Shown here: positions 1-9,626 of the stretch, piece by piece
Layout: each line of letters starts with the position of its first letter
Numbering within the stretch: position 1 is the first letter of the stretch
NCBI RefSeq assembly: GCF_025860405.1
Contig: NZ_CP063785.1
Location: 7,937,390-8,001,389 of the forward strand
Length of the DNA: 64,000 nt
DNA from: Tolypothrix sp. PCC 7712
GTDB lineage: Bacteria > Cyanobacteriota > Cyanobacteriia > Cyanobacteriales > Nostocaceae
Direction: 5' to 3'
Position numbers and translations under genes: made by a program
The notes under the pieces: generated by a model
What the model was told of the DNA's origin: nothing
What the model saw: only the letters and a program-made list of their open reading frames with translations
Databases searched by the model: none

Positions 1-308
1 GTACCCACCACGACGGCTATTATCCCTTTGCGGAAGAGAATTACATTACCTTCTAATGCGCCAAAGGCTAATCCCCGAATCGGTAGCATCAGAGGCGCAA
101 TAATCATCGCACCAATAATGACAGCACTACTATTGGACAATAAACCAAAAGTAGCGATCGCACAGGAACCCACAATCAAAGTTAGGTAGGATGCGTCTAA
201 GGTTGATTCCGCCAGCAAATCCGTTTGGATTTTTTGGAGTTGCTCTGGTTGAGATCCTTGGCGACGAAAATTTTTAAAGCGGTCTCGAATGTTATTACCC
301 AAGACCAT
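1..308 (-). CDS. DUF389 family membrane protein (5' part only)
   Basis: The first about 102 codons are present; the rest lies beyond the window edge. The translation contains NSSAVIIGAMIIAPLMLPI followed by RGLAFGALEGN, which I recognise as the hallmark of the DUF389 family of polytopic membrane proteins of unknown function. A short basic N-terminus precedes the first hydrophobic segment. The start is ambiguous: the strong Shine-Dalgarno AAGGAGG (309-315 on the other strand) abuts the ATG directly, whereas a TTG at 302 sits 6 nt from it, so the TTG may be the real start. It is divergent from the antiporter gene across 115 bp, which must hold both promoters. The family call is good; the function is unknown. 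Confidence 0.85.
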   Translation of the reverse strand, partial: MVLGNNIRDRFKNFRRQGSQPEQLQKIQTDLLAESTLDASYLTLIVGSCAIATFGLLSNSSAVIIGAMIIAPLMLPIRGLAFGALEGNVILFRKGIIAVVVG

Positions 309-423
309 CCTCCTTGAAAGGTGAATTTTTAGTCATTGGTTCATTAAAATCCTATATTTGACTGATGTCATCTAGAAATGGTCAGATGCAGAGTAAGTAA
401 AACACTTTACCAGGATTTTCTTT

Positions 424-1983
424 ATGACGCTTGAACCAGCAATTGCTGAACAAGTTATTACAGCTAACTTAAAGCAATTTCTTTTAGTACTGTCAGTCTC
501 TTTAGGAGTAGCAACCCTACCGCAAATATTTAGCTGGTTTCGCCAGATACCTTATACCTTGCTACTGGTAATTGTGGGATTGGGTTTGGCATTTGCGGAT
601 ATTCGCTTAGTCAACCTTTCGCCGCAATTGATTTTATTAATATTTTTACCACCCTTACTATTTGAAGCTGCGTGGAATTTGAAATGGTCTGATTTGAAGC
701 GCGATTTGCTGCCAATTTGCTTATATGCAGTTTTGGGAGTAGTGATTTCTATTGTGGGGGTGGCAATAGGTCTCAATCAATTTGCTGGCTTATCTTTAAC
801 TACAGCGTTGCTGATTGGGGCGAGTTTGTCGGCTACCGATCCGGTTTCTGTTACTGCTGTGTTTCGAGAATTGGGAGTAAGCAGCCGACTGGTCACTCTC
901 ATGGAAGGCGAAAGCTTATTCAATGATGGTATGGCGGTAGTAGCTTTTGGTTTTTTAGTGGCATTACCTTTAGGAAATGCAGAATTAGAAATCCAAGCAA
1001 TTTTGTTACAGCTTTTGAAAGTTATTGGTATTGGTGTGGCAGTAGGAAGTCTCATTGGGTTTGGTATTTCCTACCTAACTCAACGCTTCGATTTACCTTT
1101 AGTAGAACAATCTTTAACTCTAGTTTCAGCTTACGGAACTTACCTAATTATTGAAGACTTAGGGGGTTCTGGCGTAATTGGGGTAGTAACTACAAGCTTA
1201 ATTTTAGGTAACTTTGGCTCTCGTATCGGCATGAATCCCCGTACCCGAATTATTGTTTCTGAATTTTGGGAATTTTTAGCTTTTTTTGTTAACTCAATAG
1301 TATTTCTATTGATTGGCGACCAAATTCACTTTACAAGTTTGGCAGCAAACCTCCACATCATTGCTATCACACTTGCAGCAATGATTTTGATGCGATTAAT
1401 TGCGATTTATCTTCTCAGCAAATTAAGTACAAAACTGACTAACTCAGAAATTTCTTTACCTGACCAAACTATCTTGTGGTGGGGAGGATTGCGCGGTTCT
1501 GTTTCTATAGCTTTAGCATTGAGTGTACCAACAATATTGCCAGAGCGAGAAGAAATTATCGCTACAGTATTTGGAGTAGTTCTATTTACTTTGTTAGTTC
1601 AAGGACTAACGATTAAACCTTTGTTGCAAAAACTCAATCTTTTAGGCGATGCTCCCTTACGCGATCGCTATTTAGAATTATCGGCTCGTCATGTAGCTTT
1701 AGAAAGAGTTCTGCAACACCTGCAAACCGATCAGCGTCCAGGTATAGACCCAGAATTTTACCGTTATCAAGAGGCATTAATTAAAGGTGAACTTGAAGAT
1801 TTACAAGCAGAAATAGACAAATTACAAAATGAATATCCCAACCTAAAAAGCTTTATATTTGAACAGTTGCGCGGAGAACTTTTCTCTATTGAGGCAGACA
1901 CCTACGCGGAATTTGTGCGTTCTGGTCGCTTAAGTAAAGAACTCGCGCCTATGCTTCAGGAAGTTTTACAAAAGGGAGACTGA
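424..1983 (+). CDS. Na+/H+ antiporter, CPA1/NhaP type
   Basis: A 519-residue protein with about twelve hydrophobic segments in residues 15-410 and a hydrophilic, helical cytoplasmic tail of about 110 residues. Family motifs are SATDPVSV (136-143) and EGESLFNDG (161-169); N167-D168 is the conserved pair that binds and exchanges cation for protons in CPA1 exchangers. WWGGLRGSVSIALALS near residue 355 is the conserved late membrane motif. Such proteins use the proton gradient to export Na+ (or K+/Li+) across the plasma membrane and are important for salt and alkali tolerance. The exact ion cannot be read from sequence. The gene is monocistronic, divergent from the DUF389 gene and convergent with dxr. 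Confidence 0.93.
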   Translation: MTLEPAIAEQVITANLKQFLLVLSVSLGVATLPQIFSWFRQIPYTLLLVIVGLGLAFADIRLVNLSPQLILLIFLPPLLFEAAWNLKWSDLKRDLLPICLYAVLGVVISIVGVAIGLNQFAGLSLTTALLIGASLSATDPVSVTAVFRELGVSSRLVTLMEGESLFNDGMAVVAFGFLVALPLGNAELEIQAILLQLLKVIGIGVAVGSLIGFGISYLTQRFDLPLVEQSLTLVSAYGTYLIIEDLGGSGVIGVVTTSLILGNFGSRIGMNPRTRIIVSEFWEFLAFFVNSIVFLLIGDQIHFTSLAANLHIIAITLAAMILMRLIAIYLLSKLSTKLTNSEISLPDQTILWWGGLRGSVSIALALSVPTILPEREEIIATVFGVVLFTLLVQGLTIKPLLQKLNLLGDAPLRDRYLELSARHVALERVLQHLQTDQRPGIDPEFYRYQEALIKGELEDLQAEIDKLQNEYPNLKSFIFEQLRGELFSIEADTYAEFVRSGRLSKELAPMLQEVLQKGD

Positions 1984-1989
1984 AAAGTA

Positions 1990-2056
1990 TTTAGTGTTTG
2001 GTGTTTGGTGTTTGTATCAATTACCAATTACCAATTACCAATTACCCATTACCAAA
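1990..2056. repeat. Short tandem repeat (STRR) array
   Basis: Adjacent tandem heptamers: about three units of TTGGTGT type, then about five of CAATTAC/CCATTAC type. These are the degenerate heptanucleotide repeats typical of filamentous cyanobacterial intergenic DNA. They lie directly after the antiporter stop codon. No function is assigned. Confidence 0.85.
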
Positions 2057-2057
2057 A

Positions 2058-2091
2058 AAACCCAACAAAACAAAATTGCTTTGTTGGGTTT
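2058..2091 (-). terminator. Intrinsic terminator of dxr
   Basis: A perfect 12-bp inverted repeat (AAACCCAACAAA at 2058-2069, its complement at 2080-2091) with a 10-nt loop. On the minus strand it is followed by a run of T residues, and it begins 7 bp after the dxr stop codon. Its position and T tract fit termination of dxr; on the plus strand the T tract is poor. Confidence 0.85.
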
Positions 2092-2097
2092 AATAAT

Positions 2098-3294
2098 TTA
2101 TCGCAGAGAAATTACCCGCGATTGAGTTGTTAAATTTTCAGTTGCTGCTAAAACTTCTTGCCTTGCCCACTTATCTGCTGCCAAAATGTCATCTAAAGAG
2201 GGATTTTTACAGTTATCATTTTGATGGCGATCGCACACCGATTCAATACAACGGGGAATATCTAAAAAGCGAATTTTTTCTTCTAAAAATAAAGCCACAG
2301 CTTGCTCGTTGGCAGCGTTTAACACAGCCGGCATGGAACCGCCAGCGCGACCTGCTGCATAAGCTAGCCGCATACAAGGATACTTTTGATGGTCTGGTTC
2401 GCGGAAGGTTAAGTTTCCTGCTTTTACCAAATCCAATCTTTCCCAATCTGTGTAAATGCGATCGGGCCAAGATAAAGCATACAGTAGGGGTAAGCGCATA
2501 TCTGGCCAGCCCAGTTGAGCTAAAACTGAAGTATCTTGTAGTTCAATCAGCGAGTGAATAATACTTTGGGGATGGATAACAATCTCAATTTGGTCATAAT
2601 CCATGCCAAAGAGAAAATGAGCTTCAATTACTTCTAAACCCTTATTCATCAAAGTCGCAGAATCGACTGTGATTTTCCGCCCCATAGACCAGTTAGGATG
2701 TTTGAGGGCATCAGCAACGGTGACTTCTGCTAACTTTTCTACTTCCCAATCTCGGAAAGCACCACCAGAAGCAGTGAGTAAAATTTTTCTTAAACCGCCT
2801 TTAGGTACACCTTGGAGGCATTGAAAAATTGCGGAATGTTCGGAATCAGCAGGTAGCAATTTTACGCCATGCTTTTCTACTAAAGGCAGAACTACAGGCC
2901 CACCAGCAATGAGAGTTTCTTTGTTTGCTAAGGCAATATCTTTACCTGCTTCAATCGCCGCAATTGTTGGTAGCAAACCTGCACAACCAACAATACCAGT
3001 CACAACAGTTTCGGCATCACCATAGCGCGCAACTTCTATAACCCCAGCTTCGCCACCTAGAAGAATTGGTTGCGGATCGAGGTCTTTGATTGCTTCTTGT
3101 AGCGCTGGCAATTTTTCTTCTACACAAATAGCTGCTATCTGCGGTCGAAACTGCCGAATCTGAGCAGCTAACATTTCTACATTGCTTCCCGCTGCCAATC
3201 CTACAATCCGAAACTGATCTGGGTACTGAGAGACAATATCTAAAGTCTGAGTACCAATAGAGCCAGTGGAACCAACAAGAGTAATAGCTTTCAC
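2098..3294 (-). CDS. dxr: 1-deoxy-D-xylulose 5-phosphate reductoisomerase
   Basis: The 398-residue product matches the usual length of DXR/IspC. It rearranges and reduces 1-deoxyxylulose 5-phosphate to 2-C-methylerythritol 4-phosphate with NADPH, the committed step of the MEP isoprenoid pathway (carotenoids, phytol, quinones, and polyprenols used by membrane glycosyltransferases). GSTGSIG at 8-14 is the NADPH-binding loop; the acidic metal-site stretch DSEHSAIFQ and the lid region around HPNWSMGRKITVDSA are intact. The start codon is GTG at 3294 with no strong Shine-Dalgarno; an in-frame ATG further in would remove the Rossmann motif. It is single and convergent with the antiporter. Confidence 0.97.
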   Translation of the reverse strand: MKAITLVGSTGSIGTQTLDIVSQYPDQFRIVGLAAGSNVEMLAAQIRQFRPQIAAICVEEKLPALQEAIKDLDPQPILLGGEAGVIEVARYGDAETVVTGIVGCAGLLPTIAAIEAGKDIALANKETLIAGGPVVLPLVEKHGVKLLPADSEHSAIFQCLQGVPKGGLRKILLTASGGAFRDWEVEKLAEVTVADALKHPNWSMGRKITVDSATLMNKGLEVIEAHFLFGMDYDQIEIVIHPQSIIHSLIELQDTSVLAQLGWPDMRLPLLYALSWPDRIYTDWERLDLVKAGNLTFREPDHQKYPCMRLAYAAGRAGGSMPAVLNAANEQAVALFLEEKIRFLDIPRCIESVCDRHQNDNCKNPSLDDILAADKWARQEVLAATENLTTQSRVISLR

Positions 3295-4069
3295 AATTGT
3301 TTAAGGATTTACAAACAATTCTCACTATAAATTGCTGAGGACTCTTAATCACAGTCATGGGTAGAATCAATGCAACTCAAGATAGAGAATTACTCTTGAT
3401 TAAGAAGTCATACTGCTATCAGCCCTATTGATATCCGCACCAGGAGGATACAAGCTTCTCATTTAACAAATATAGCGATCGCTTTGGCAAGCAGTCCCAA
3501 TGAAAAAAATTTCCAAAGCCTTGCATAAAAGCTGTAATGGGATTTTTACTCAGAACTCAGCACTTTCACCTCAGAGGAGGAAGAAGACAATTATGGGCTT
3601 CGCTCTCTTAAATGGATAATTTAATTTCTGGAAGTCCCTTAGCAGGGAGCAGAGAGGATCAAGAAATCTCATTTGAATAAATTCCCTGATTGATTCGCTG
3701 CCACTTTTTAATTCAAAATTCAGAAATATACTTTACCCGGAAATTTTAACTTTTGACTCTTGAGTACAGATGGGATTAATTGCTCTAGACTTCTGTACAG
3801 CCCTCTCTAGTTGATTCTTCCTGAGCATTGCTCAAAACAGTGTATATAAATACTATAAATTTAATCATAATTGCCTAGAATTTGTGCAATTAGTAACCGA
3901 CAGCTATTACTGATTAAGAAAGGCTAATAACATTACAAGCCTTTTTCTTTTACAGTTGATTAATTGAGTGAGTGGATGAGTGTGAGGTGTTGAATGATAC
4001 TTAGAAATTTTAGAATGGTAGCCATAGTTCAAAGGATGCATCAAGGAGTCGGTTGAAAAACTCAAGTCT
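3295..4069. other. Non-coding gap of 775 bp
   Basis: AT-rich spacer between dxr (leftward) and the first membrane glycosyltransferase gene (rightward); it must hold promoters for both. It contains one HIP1 site (3475-3482). No ORF with coding character, tRNA or clear repeat was seen. Confidence 0.6.
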
Positions 4070-5356
4070 ATGGCTAAAGTTCAAATATTTATAGCAAAAT
4101 CTTTATGGAAAAATGAACTCATTTTTCCGGCAGCAGTCTGGGTTTTCAGCCGAATTTTCATCTTCATAGCCATGCTGCTGCTAGCCCCACATTTATCAGA
4201 TCCAACGGACGGAACGACTCCTAACTTTGGCTGGGAAGTTGTGAATGCGTGGGATAGCGTACATTATCGCTCAATAGTCACGTCTGGCTATGAGTTTGTC
4301 GATGATGGCAACCAACATAATCTGGCGTTCTTTCCCCTATTTCCCCTAAGTATCTGGCTGTTAATGAAGCTGGGCTTATCGTTTGAATTAGCAGGAACGC
4401 TGATCAATAACATCGCATTTTGCGCCGCCCTGTACTGTGTTTACTTTTGGGTGAAACAGCATTGTGGAATCATCGCCGCGCAGTGGGTGACTGCTGTGAT
4501 GGCTTGGTGTCCTCAAGCTATGTTTACTGGAGTGGTTTATACAGAGGGGCTGTATTTATTTTTGAGTACTGCGGCTTTGCGGGCTTTTGATCAACAGCAA
4601 TATCGTTGGACAGCTTTGTGGGGCGCACTAGCCACAGCCACACGGCCAACAGGGATGGCGCTGATTCCAGCATTAGCGATCGCATCTTGGAGACAACGTA
4701 GACCTGCGATCGCTTATGTAGCATCTTTGGCTACAGCGATTGGTATCCTGTCATTCAGCCTTTTTTGCCTGATTAAATTTGGTCACCCATTAGCCTTCGT
4801 TCAAGCGCAACGCGGCTGGCGACCTTCTCTTGGGTTTGATGGGCAAGGTTGGTGGAATATGGTGATGGAAATTGCCATAGGAACATCCAATTGGCAGGAT
4901 GCTTGGGTAAAAAATCCTTGGCACCCTCTGTTGTTTAGCATCATACTTGTCAGCGCTTATCCTTTATGGCGCTTCCGCAAATACTTAATTGAGGCTAAGG
5001 TATTTTATGGATTGTATGCTTTAGCTGGAATATTTTTCTTTCTGGTTAACGAACAATTCATTAATAATTTCCTGAACCTGTTTACAGTATTGGGTGGTGG
5101 CTTCATTTTGTGGCGATTGCGTAAGCAACTCACCCCAGTAACTACAATCTATGGTTTTTGCGGTATAGGTTTACTGTTAGCTTCTGGGGGTACGCTCTCA
5201 CTCAGCCGTCTTGCTTATGGTATTGTGCCTTTAAGCGTTGGCGTAGGTGTTTTGCTATCTCGGCATTATCGCTGGGGTTATTTAACCTTGGGCTTGTTTG
5301 CTGTCTTACTTGCCAGGCTAGCTGTAGGCTTTGCCAAGCAAATTTGGGTAGGGTAA
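4070..5356 (+). CDS. PIG-V-like membrane mannosyltransferase (GT-C fold)
   Basis: 428 residues with about ten hydrophobic segments. After the first transmembrane helix comes NAWDSVHY (59-66) and then NLAFFPLFP (84-92), the paired signatures of the PIG-V/COG5542-related family; the Asp of WD (D62) lies in the first external loop, where GT-C enzymes place their catalytic acid. In eukaryotes PIG-V adds the second mannose to GPI using dolichol-phosphate-mannose; bacterial members are thought to use polyprenyl-phosphate sugars, but the substrate here is unknown. It is first of three rightward genes of similar kind (next gene 157 bp on), so it probably acts in building a surface glycan or glycolipid. 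The family is confident, the sugar and acceptor are not. Confidence 0.82.
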   Translation: MAKVQIFIAKSLWKNELIFPAAVWVFSRIFIFIAMLLLAPHLSDPTDGTTPNFGWEVVNAWDSVHYRSIVTSGYEFVDDGNQHNLAFFPLFPLSIWLLMKLGLSFELAGTLINNIAFCAALYCVYFWVKQHCGIIAAQWVTAVMAWCPQAMFTGVVYTEGLYLFLSTAALRAFDQQQYRWTALWGALATATRPTGMALIPALAIASWRQRRPAIAYVASLATAIGILSFSLFCLIKFGHPLAFVQAQRGWRPSLGFDGQGWWNMVMEIAIGTSNWQDAWVKNPWHPLLFSIILVSAYPLWRFRKYLIEAKVFYGLYALAGIFFFLVNEQFINNFLNLFTVLGGGFILWRLRKQLTPVTTIYGFCGIGLLLASGGTLSLSRLAYGIVPLSVGVGVLLSRHYRWGYLTLGLFAVLLARLAVGFAKQIWVG

Positions 5357-5369
5357 ATATTGACGATTT

Positions 5370-5394
5370 TAGGGTACAGCAATGCTGTACCCTA
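5370..5394. repeat. Perfect inverted repeat between glycosyltransferase genes
   Basis: TAGGGTACAGC and its exact complement are separated by 3 nt, 13 bp after the upstream stop codon. The RNA would form a tight 11-bp hairpin. There is no run of T on either side, so it is not a standard terminator; it could be an mRNA-stability hairpin or a dispersed palindrome. Confidence 0.7.
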
Positions 5395-5513
5395 TTGATT
5401 TGGCAGCAGATGCTTAGGCGTAAACAATTGTAGGGATTGCCTCAACAGCATCCGAATTTTTGCAGAAAAGGAATAGAAAGATTTTATAATTTCTGAAGAA
5501 TAGATAATCATTT

Positions 5514-6683
5514 ATGGCGAAAACTTCAGAGCAGACATTTTTTAAATTTATCAAATCTCCGCTCAATTACCCCGTTAGCGTATATTTGGGTCTTGGTATT
5601 ATTTTCGCTGTATTCATTCGGTGGCTTTGTATTCCCAATAAATCAGTTGATTATAAATATTTTTTAGCGCCTTGGTATGATTTCATCGCTTCCCACGGTG
5701 GATTTAGTGCTTTAAAATATGGTTTTGCTGACTATACACCACCCTATCTCTACTGGATTTTGATTGCAGCAACGCTGCTTTCTGGATTGCCAAAAATACT
5801 GGGAATTAAGCTTTTTGCCATGTCTATGGATTTTGTTTGTGCGTTTTTCACTTACAAAATTGTTAAATTAAAATATCCATCTGGCAGAATGGCAATATTT
5901 GCTTTTTTAGCAGTTATTTTAAGCCCTACAGTTATTTACAATAGTTCCCTTTGGGGTCAATGTGACGTTATCTATACAACGGGATTAGTTGCTTGCGTTT
6001 ACTTTTTATCTATTTACAAGCAAATTCCAGCTTTAATTAGTTTTGGTGTAGCCGTTTCTTTTAAATTACAAGCGATGTTTTTAGCACCTTTACTCTTAAT
6101 CATGGTGCTGAAAAAAAGAATCTCTTGGTATTTGCTGCCTATAGTACCCTTGGTATATATAGTTTTAATGCTACCAGCTTGGTTTGCAGGCAGACCCATG
6201 CCTGATTTACTATTAGTCTACTTTAACCAAGCTAATAAATATAAGGAACTAGCGAAAGGCTCACCAAATTTATATCAATGGATTCCCAACGATTTTTATA
6301 ATATTGTAGTGCCGATAGGTTTAGCTTTAACAGTAGCAGCTATGTTGCTATTAGCCTATCTTGTTGTTTTCAAAAATCGGTTAGAAATTACTCAAGACAG
6401 ACTGATTCATTTGGCAACTATATCGGTTTTGTTTATGCCCTATATTCTGCCGAAAATGCACGAAAGATATTTTTACCCTGCTGATATATTGTCAATTATC
6501 TTTGCGTTTTATTTTCCTCAATATCGCTGGGTAGCCATATCAGTACAAATGGCTTCATTTTTTGGTTATCTAGGAACTCCGATATATATCAAACTATTTG
6601 CTTTTCCTTTAGGTTTTACGCTTTGGTTTATTGTGCGTCATTGTGATATGATTTATCCGAAATTAAAAGCCAAAATTTCCTAG
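5514..6683 (+). CDS. Gpi18-like membrane mannosyltransferase (COG5542 type)
   Basis: 389 residues, polytopic. The early loop SVDYKYFLAPWYDFI (44-58) carries a candidate catalytic Asp (D46). LWGQCD (146-151), a KLQ motif near residue 185 and MHERYFYPADIL in the C-terminal third are the hallmarks I associate with COG5542 (bacterial relatives of Gpi18/PIG-V). It probably transfers a sugar from a polyprenyl-phosphate donor on the outer face of the plasma membrane. It follows the PIG-V-like gene on the same strand and precedes a DUF2079 gene by 19 bp, suggesting cotranscription with the latter. Substrate unknown. Confidence 0.8.
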   Translation: MAKTSEQTFFKFIKSPLNYPVSVYLGLGIIFAVFIRWLCIPNKSVDYKYFLAPWYDFIASHGGFSALKYGFADYTPPYLYWILIAATLLSGLPKILGIKLFAMSMDFVCAFFTYKIVKLKYPSGRMAIFAFLAVILSPTVIYNSSLWGQCDVIYTTGLVACVYFLSIYKQIPALISFGVAVSFKLQAMFLAPLLLIMVLKKRISWYLLPIVPLVYIVLMLPAWFAGRPMPDLLLVYFNQANKYKELAKGSPNLYQWIPNDFYNIVVPIGLALTVAAMLLLAYLVVFKNRLEITQDRLIHLATISVLFMPYILPKMHERYFYPADILSIIFAFYFPQYRWVAISVQMASFFGYLGTPIYIKLFAFPLGFTLWFIVRHCDMIYPKLKAKIS

Positions 6684-6702
6684 AGAATCATCATAAATTC
6701 TA

Positions 6703-8088
6703 GTGGATAAAAAAATTCCCAAATTGAATACTGTTGGTGCAATTATTTTGATTAGCACCATCATCTTATTTATCTCTAGTACCCTCAGACATGAATTATT
6801 TAACTCATCTGGAGATTTAGCATTTTTTGACCAAGGAATTTACTTAATTAGTCAGGGAAAAACACCAGTTTCTTCGATAATTGGTTTTCATGCTTTAGCA
6901 GATCATGCTGCTTGGATATTATATTTTTTGGCTTTACTCTACAAAATTTACCCTAGCGTTTATTGGCTGTTTGCAGTCCAATCTTTTGCCTTAGCGTTAG
7001 GTGCTTTACCTACATACTTGCTAGCATTGCAAGCAGGTTTAGACAAAACTCAAGCAGTCGTCATGATGGCTGTTTACCTACTATATCCAGTAGTTTATAA
7101 CAGCAATTTGTGTGATTTTCACCCCGATGTAATTGCTGTTCCTGCACTTTTAACAGCAATTTTCGCTGCTAGAAGCAAAAAAATAATTTGGTTTTGCATT
7201 AGTATTATTTTGGTTTTAGGTTGTAAAGCCGTACTTTCCTTGACGGTAGCGGCTATGGGGGTGTGGTTATTCTTTTTTGAAAAGCAGCGATTATATGGTG
7301 CGATCGCACTTTTTAACGGTACAGCATGGTTTCTGATTGCGAATGAGTTGATTATCCCGTTTTTTGGTGGTGAAGCAGCATTACTCAACCGTCATCTTTA
7401 TCGCTATAGCTATTTAGGAAACTCATTTTCGGAAACGATACAAATTTTACTATCCCACCCAGAAGTTATTTTCAAAAATATTTTTTCATCTATCAATTTA
7501 GAATACTTAGTGAGTTTAATAGCGCCTATATTATGGGGTTTAAAACCACAATATATGATACCTTTAATAGGTGCAATTCCTTGTATCGCATTGAATATAC
7601 TTGCCGATCATCCCTCACAGAAAAATTTGGTTTTGCATTACTCCCTAGCAGCATTACCATTTTTAATGGTAGCGATAATTGCCAGCCTTGCAAGTGGTAA
7701 AGCCTGGATAAAGCAAAATCGGGTAATTATTATATGGTCTTTAATAGGGTTTTTAGTTCTAGGTAAATGGGGATTATTTACTTCTAGGTATCTCAGAAAT
7801 GTAGATAATTCGCAAGCCACTAAAAATGCGATCGCTTTAATTAAAACTCCAGATAGCGTTTTCACTACAGATATAATTACGCCACATTTAACCCATAGAG
7901 AATTAATTAGCTTTAAATATAATCTCAACGACGTAAATAATTATCACTATATATTGCTGAATCTGCGCCATCCTGGTTGGGCAGCAAGTCCAGAAGATTA
8001 TCAGAACTTATACAATCAGTTGCAAACTCAGCCGGAATTTAAATTGCAATATCAGCGTGATGATGTGTATTTATTTAGTAAAGAGTAG
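6703..8088 (+). CDS. DUF2079 family membrane protein
   Basis: 461 residues, about ten hydrophobic segments, GTG start at 6703. The N-terminal third has SSGDLAFFDQGIYLI (about 35-49), ADHAAW (66-71) and then CDFHPDVIAVPAL, the conserved D/H-rich signatures of DUF2079 (COG3463). The layout (acidic residue in the first periplasmic loop, many helices) resembles GT-C glycosyltransferases, so a sugar-transfer role is inferred, not shown. The gene is only 19 bp downstream of the Gpi18-like gene and its 3' end converges on the ArnT-like gene with 5 bp between, leaving no room for an independent terminator. Confidence 0.8.
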   Translation: MDKKIPKLNTVGAIILISTIILFISSTLRHELFNSSGDLAFFDQGIYLISQGKTPVSSIIGFHALADHAAWILYFLALLYKIYPSVYWLFAVQSFALALGALPTYLLALQAGLDKTQAVVMMAVYLLYPVVYNSNLCDFHPDVIAVPALLTAIFAARSKKIIWFCISIILVLGCKAVLSLTVAAMGVWLFFFEKQRLYGAIALFNGTAWFLIANELIIPFFGGEAALLNRHLYRYSYLGNSFSETIQILLSHPEVIFKNIFSSINLEYLVSLIAPILWGLKPQYMIPLIGAIPCIALNILADHPSQKNLVLHYSLAALPFLMVAIIASLASGKAWIKQNRVIIIWSLIGFLVLGKWGLFTSRYLRNVDNSQATKNAIALIKTPDSVFTTDIITPHLTHRELISFKYNLNDVNNYHYILLNLRHPGWAASPEDYQNLYNQLQTQPEFKLQYQRDDVYLFSKE

Positions 8089-8093
8089 TTAAT

Positions 8094-9623
8094 TTATGGT
8101 GCAATTAGACTAAATCCTTCAGCTTCACCTTTAACTTTACTCTTACTAAGATTTATTTTTTGCATAGCATCTTTATCTAACAGCAAATAAGACTTTTTAG
8201 CTAACATTTGTTGTAAAACAGGCAAAGGAGCAGCTGTAACCTTACAATCACTATAAAAATCTACACTAGGACGACCATAAGCAAAAGAAGTGTAAATTTG
8301 CGTTCCGGCTGGTACATTTGCCCGAATTAATGCGCCTACTGGTTTGGCGGGGAAAGTTTCATTTAACTCCCAAACCCAAGATTTTGAACTCATTAACAAG
8401 GCTAAAACTAAATACATCCCAGCAAATAATACTGGAATAAACTTACAATTCTGCTGTTTAATCAACCATGCTGTCATACCCATAGTGATTGCTAAAACAA
8501 TACTCATGGTGATTAAACTAGGCTGTGGATCGGCAATTAAAAAGTAAACGCAACCTCCACAACCAACAACAGATAAGGCAGCAAATAATACAGTTAAGGC
8601 TTTCACTTTTAACTTATCTTGTTGCCAGATTTCAGTTAAGTTAACACCTATTCCTAAAGCTAAAAAAGGATATATCGGCATTACATACCAAGGTAGTTTT
8701 GTTCTCATCAAGGAAATAATCCCTAAATAGACAATTGTGGAAACGAGAATTAAACAACCCCAAGCAGTTTGGCGTTTTTTCCAGCTTAAATATAAACCTC
8801 CGGGTAAAAACAATAGCCAGGGAAAACCATATTTGAGAATCTCTAGTAAATAATACCAAGGCGGGCCAGTATTTCCTTCTACTGCTGTTCCCAGCCTATC
8901 TAAAGCTTGGGCTTGAAAATGCACTTGTAAGAATGCATCACCATAATGTTGATATTGAGCAACATACCATGCGATCGCAGGTGCATTACCTAACAACATT
9001 CCCACCCATAAATAAGGATTTTTTAATAAAATGAATTGCCTATTTACCAGAATAAATAACCCAGCAATTCCTGCCAACACTACTACTAACATTCCCTTAG
9101 TAAGAGTAATTAGCCCTAAACAAAAACCCACACCCAAAGCATACTTTTGCTGATGACGCGCCTTGAATAAACAAAACAGCAATAGTAGAAAAAACGAAAT
9201 TGTCATTCCATCTAACATTGCTAATCTACCGTGACGCACCACAGGAAGCATAGTTAAGTAAACTAAAGCAGAAAACAGCGCTGGTAAACTTTCTAAAAAA
9301 ACCAAACGCCCCACCATGTAAAGTAAAGGTACTCCCAAGGCTGTTAACAACGCGCCAGGAAACCTAGTAGTAAATTCTTGCACTCCTGCGATGTGGTAGC
9401 ACAATGCAATTAACCACTGCATTAAAGGTGGTTTTAATAAAAATGGTTCTCCTTGAAGAGTAGGGTAAAGCCAGTTTCCTTTGCGATAAATTTCTCTAGC
9501 GACAATCGCATAAGTCCCTTCATCCCAGTCTCGTAGGGGTAAGTTACCCAAAAATATCAGCCACAAAACCAGGGAAGCTGCTAATAAAGCTAATAACCAT
9601 TCTTTGTCTGTGAATGGGCGCAT
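8094..9623 (-). CDS. ArnT/PMT-like glycosyltransferase (GT39/GT83 type)
   Basis: 509 residues with about eleven hydrophobic segments. LRDWDEGTYAIVAREI (30-45) contains the D-x-D/E acidic motif (D32, D34, E35) of the first periplasmic loop, and LLKPPLMQW (62-70) is the KPP motif characteristic of ArnT-like enzymes. The C-terminal soluble part is about 100 residues. Family members transfer a sugar from an undecaprenyl-phosphate or similar lipid carrier to lipid A, protein or polysaccharide; the acceptor here is unknown. It starts 3 bp after the stop of the 812-residue glycosyltransferase gene, so the two form a leftward operon facing the three rightward genes. Confidence 0.85.
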   Translation of the reverse strand: MRPFTDKEWLLALLAASLVLWLIFLGNLPLRDWDEGTYAIVAREIYRKGNWLYPTLQGEPFLLKPPLMQWLIALCYHIAGVQEFTTRFPGALLTALGVPLLYMVGRLVFLESLPALFSALVYLTMLPVVRHGRLAMLDGMTISFFLLLLFCLFKARHQQKYALGVGFCLGLITLTKGMLVVVLAGIAGLFILVNRQFILLKNPYLWVGMLLGNAPAIAWYVAQYQHYGDAFLQVHFQAQALDRLGTAVEGNTGPPWYYLLEILKYGFPWLLFLPGGLYLSWKKRQTAWGCLILVSTIVYLGIISLMRTKLPWYVMPIYPFLALGIGVNLTEIWQQDKLKVKALTVLFAALSVVGCGGCVYFLIADPQPSLITMSIVLAITMGMTAWLIKQQNCKFIPVLFAGMYLVLALLMSSKSWVWELNETFPAKPVGALIRANVPAGTQIYTSFAYGRPSVDFYSDCKVTAAPLPVLQQMLAKKSYLLLDKDAMQKINLSKSKVKGEAEGFSLIAP

Positions 9624-9626
9624 ATT

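Noticed and set aside
3593..3619. 8-codon ORF preceded by GAGGAGG
   Set aside because: The spacing to the ATG is too long (12 nt) and the peptide has no features of a known leader.
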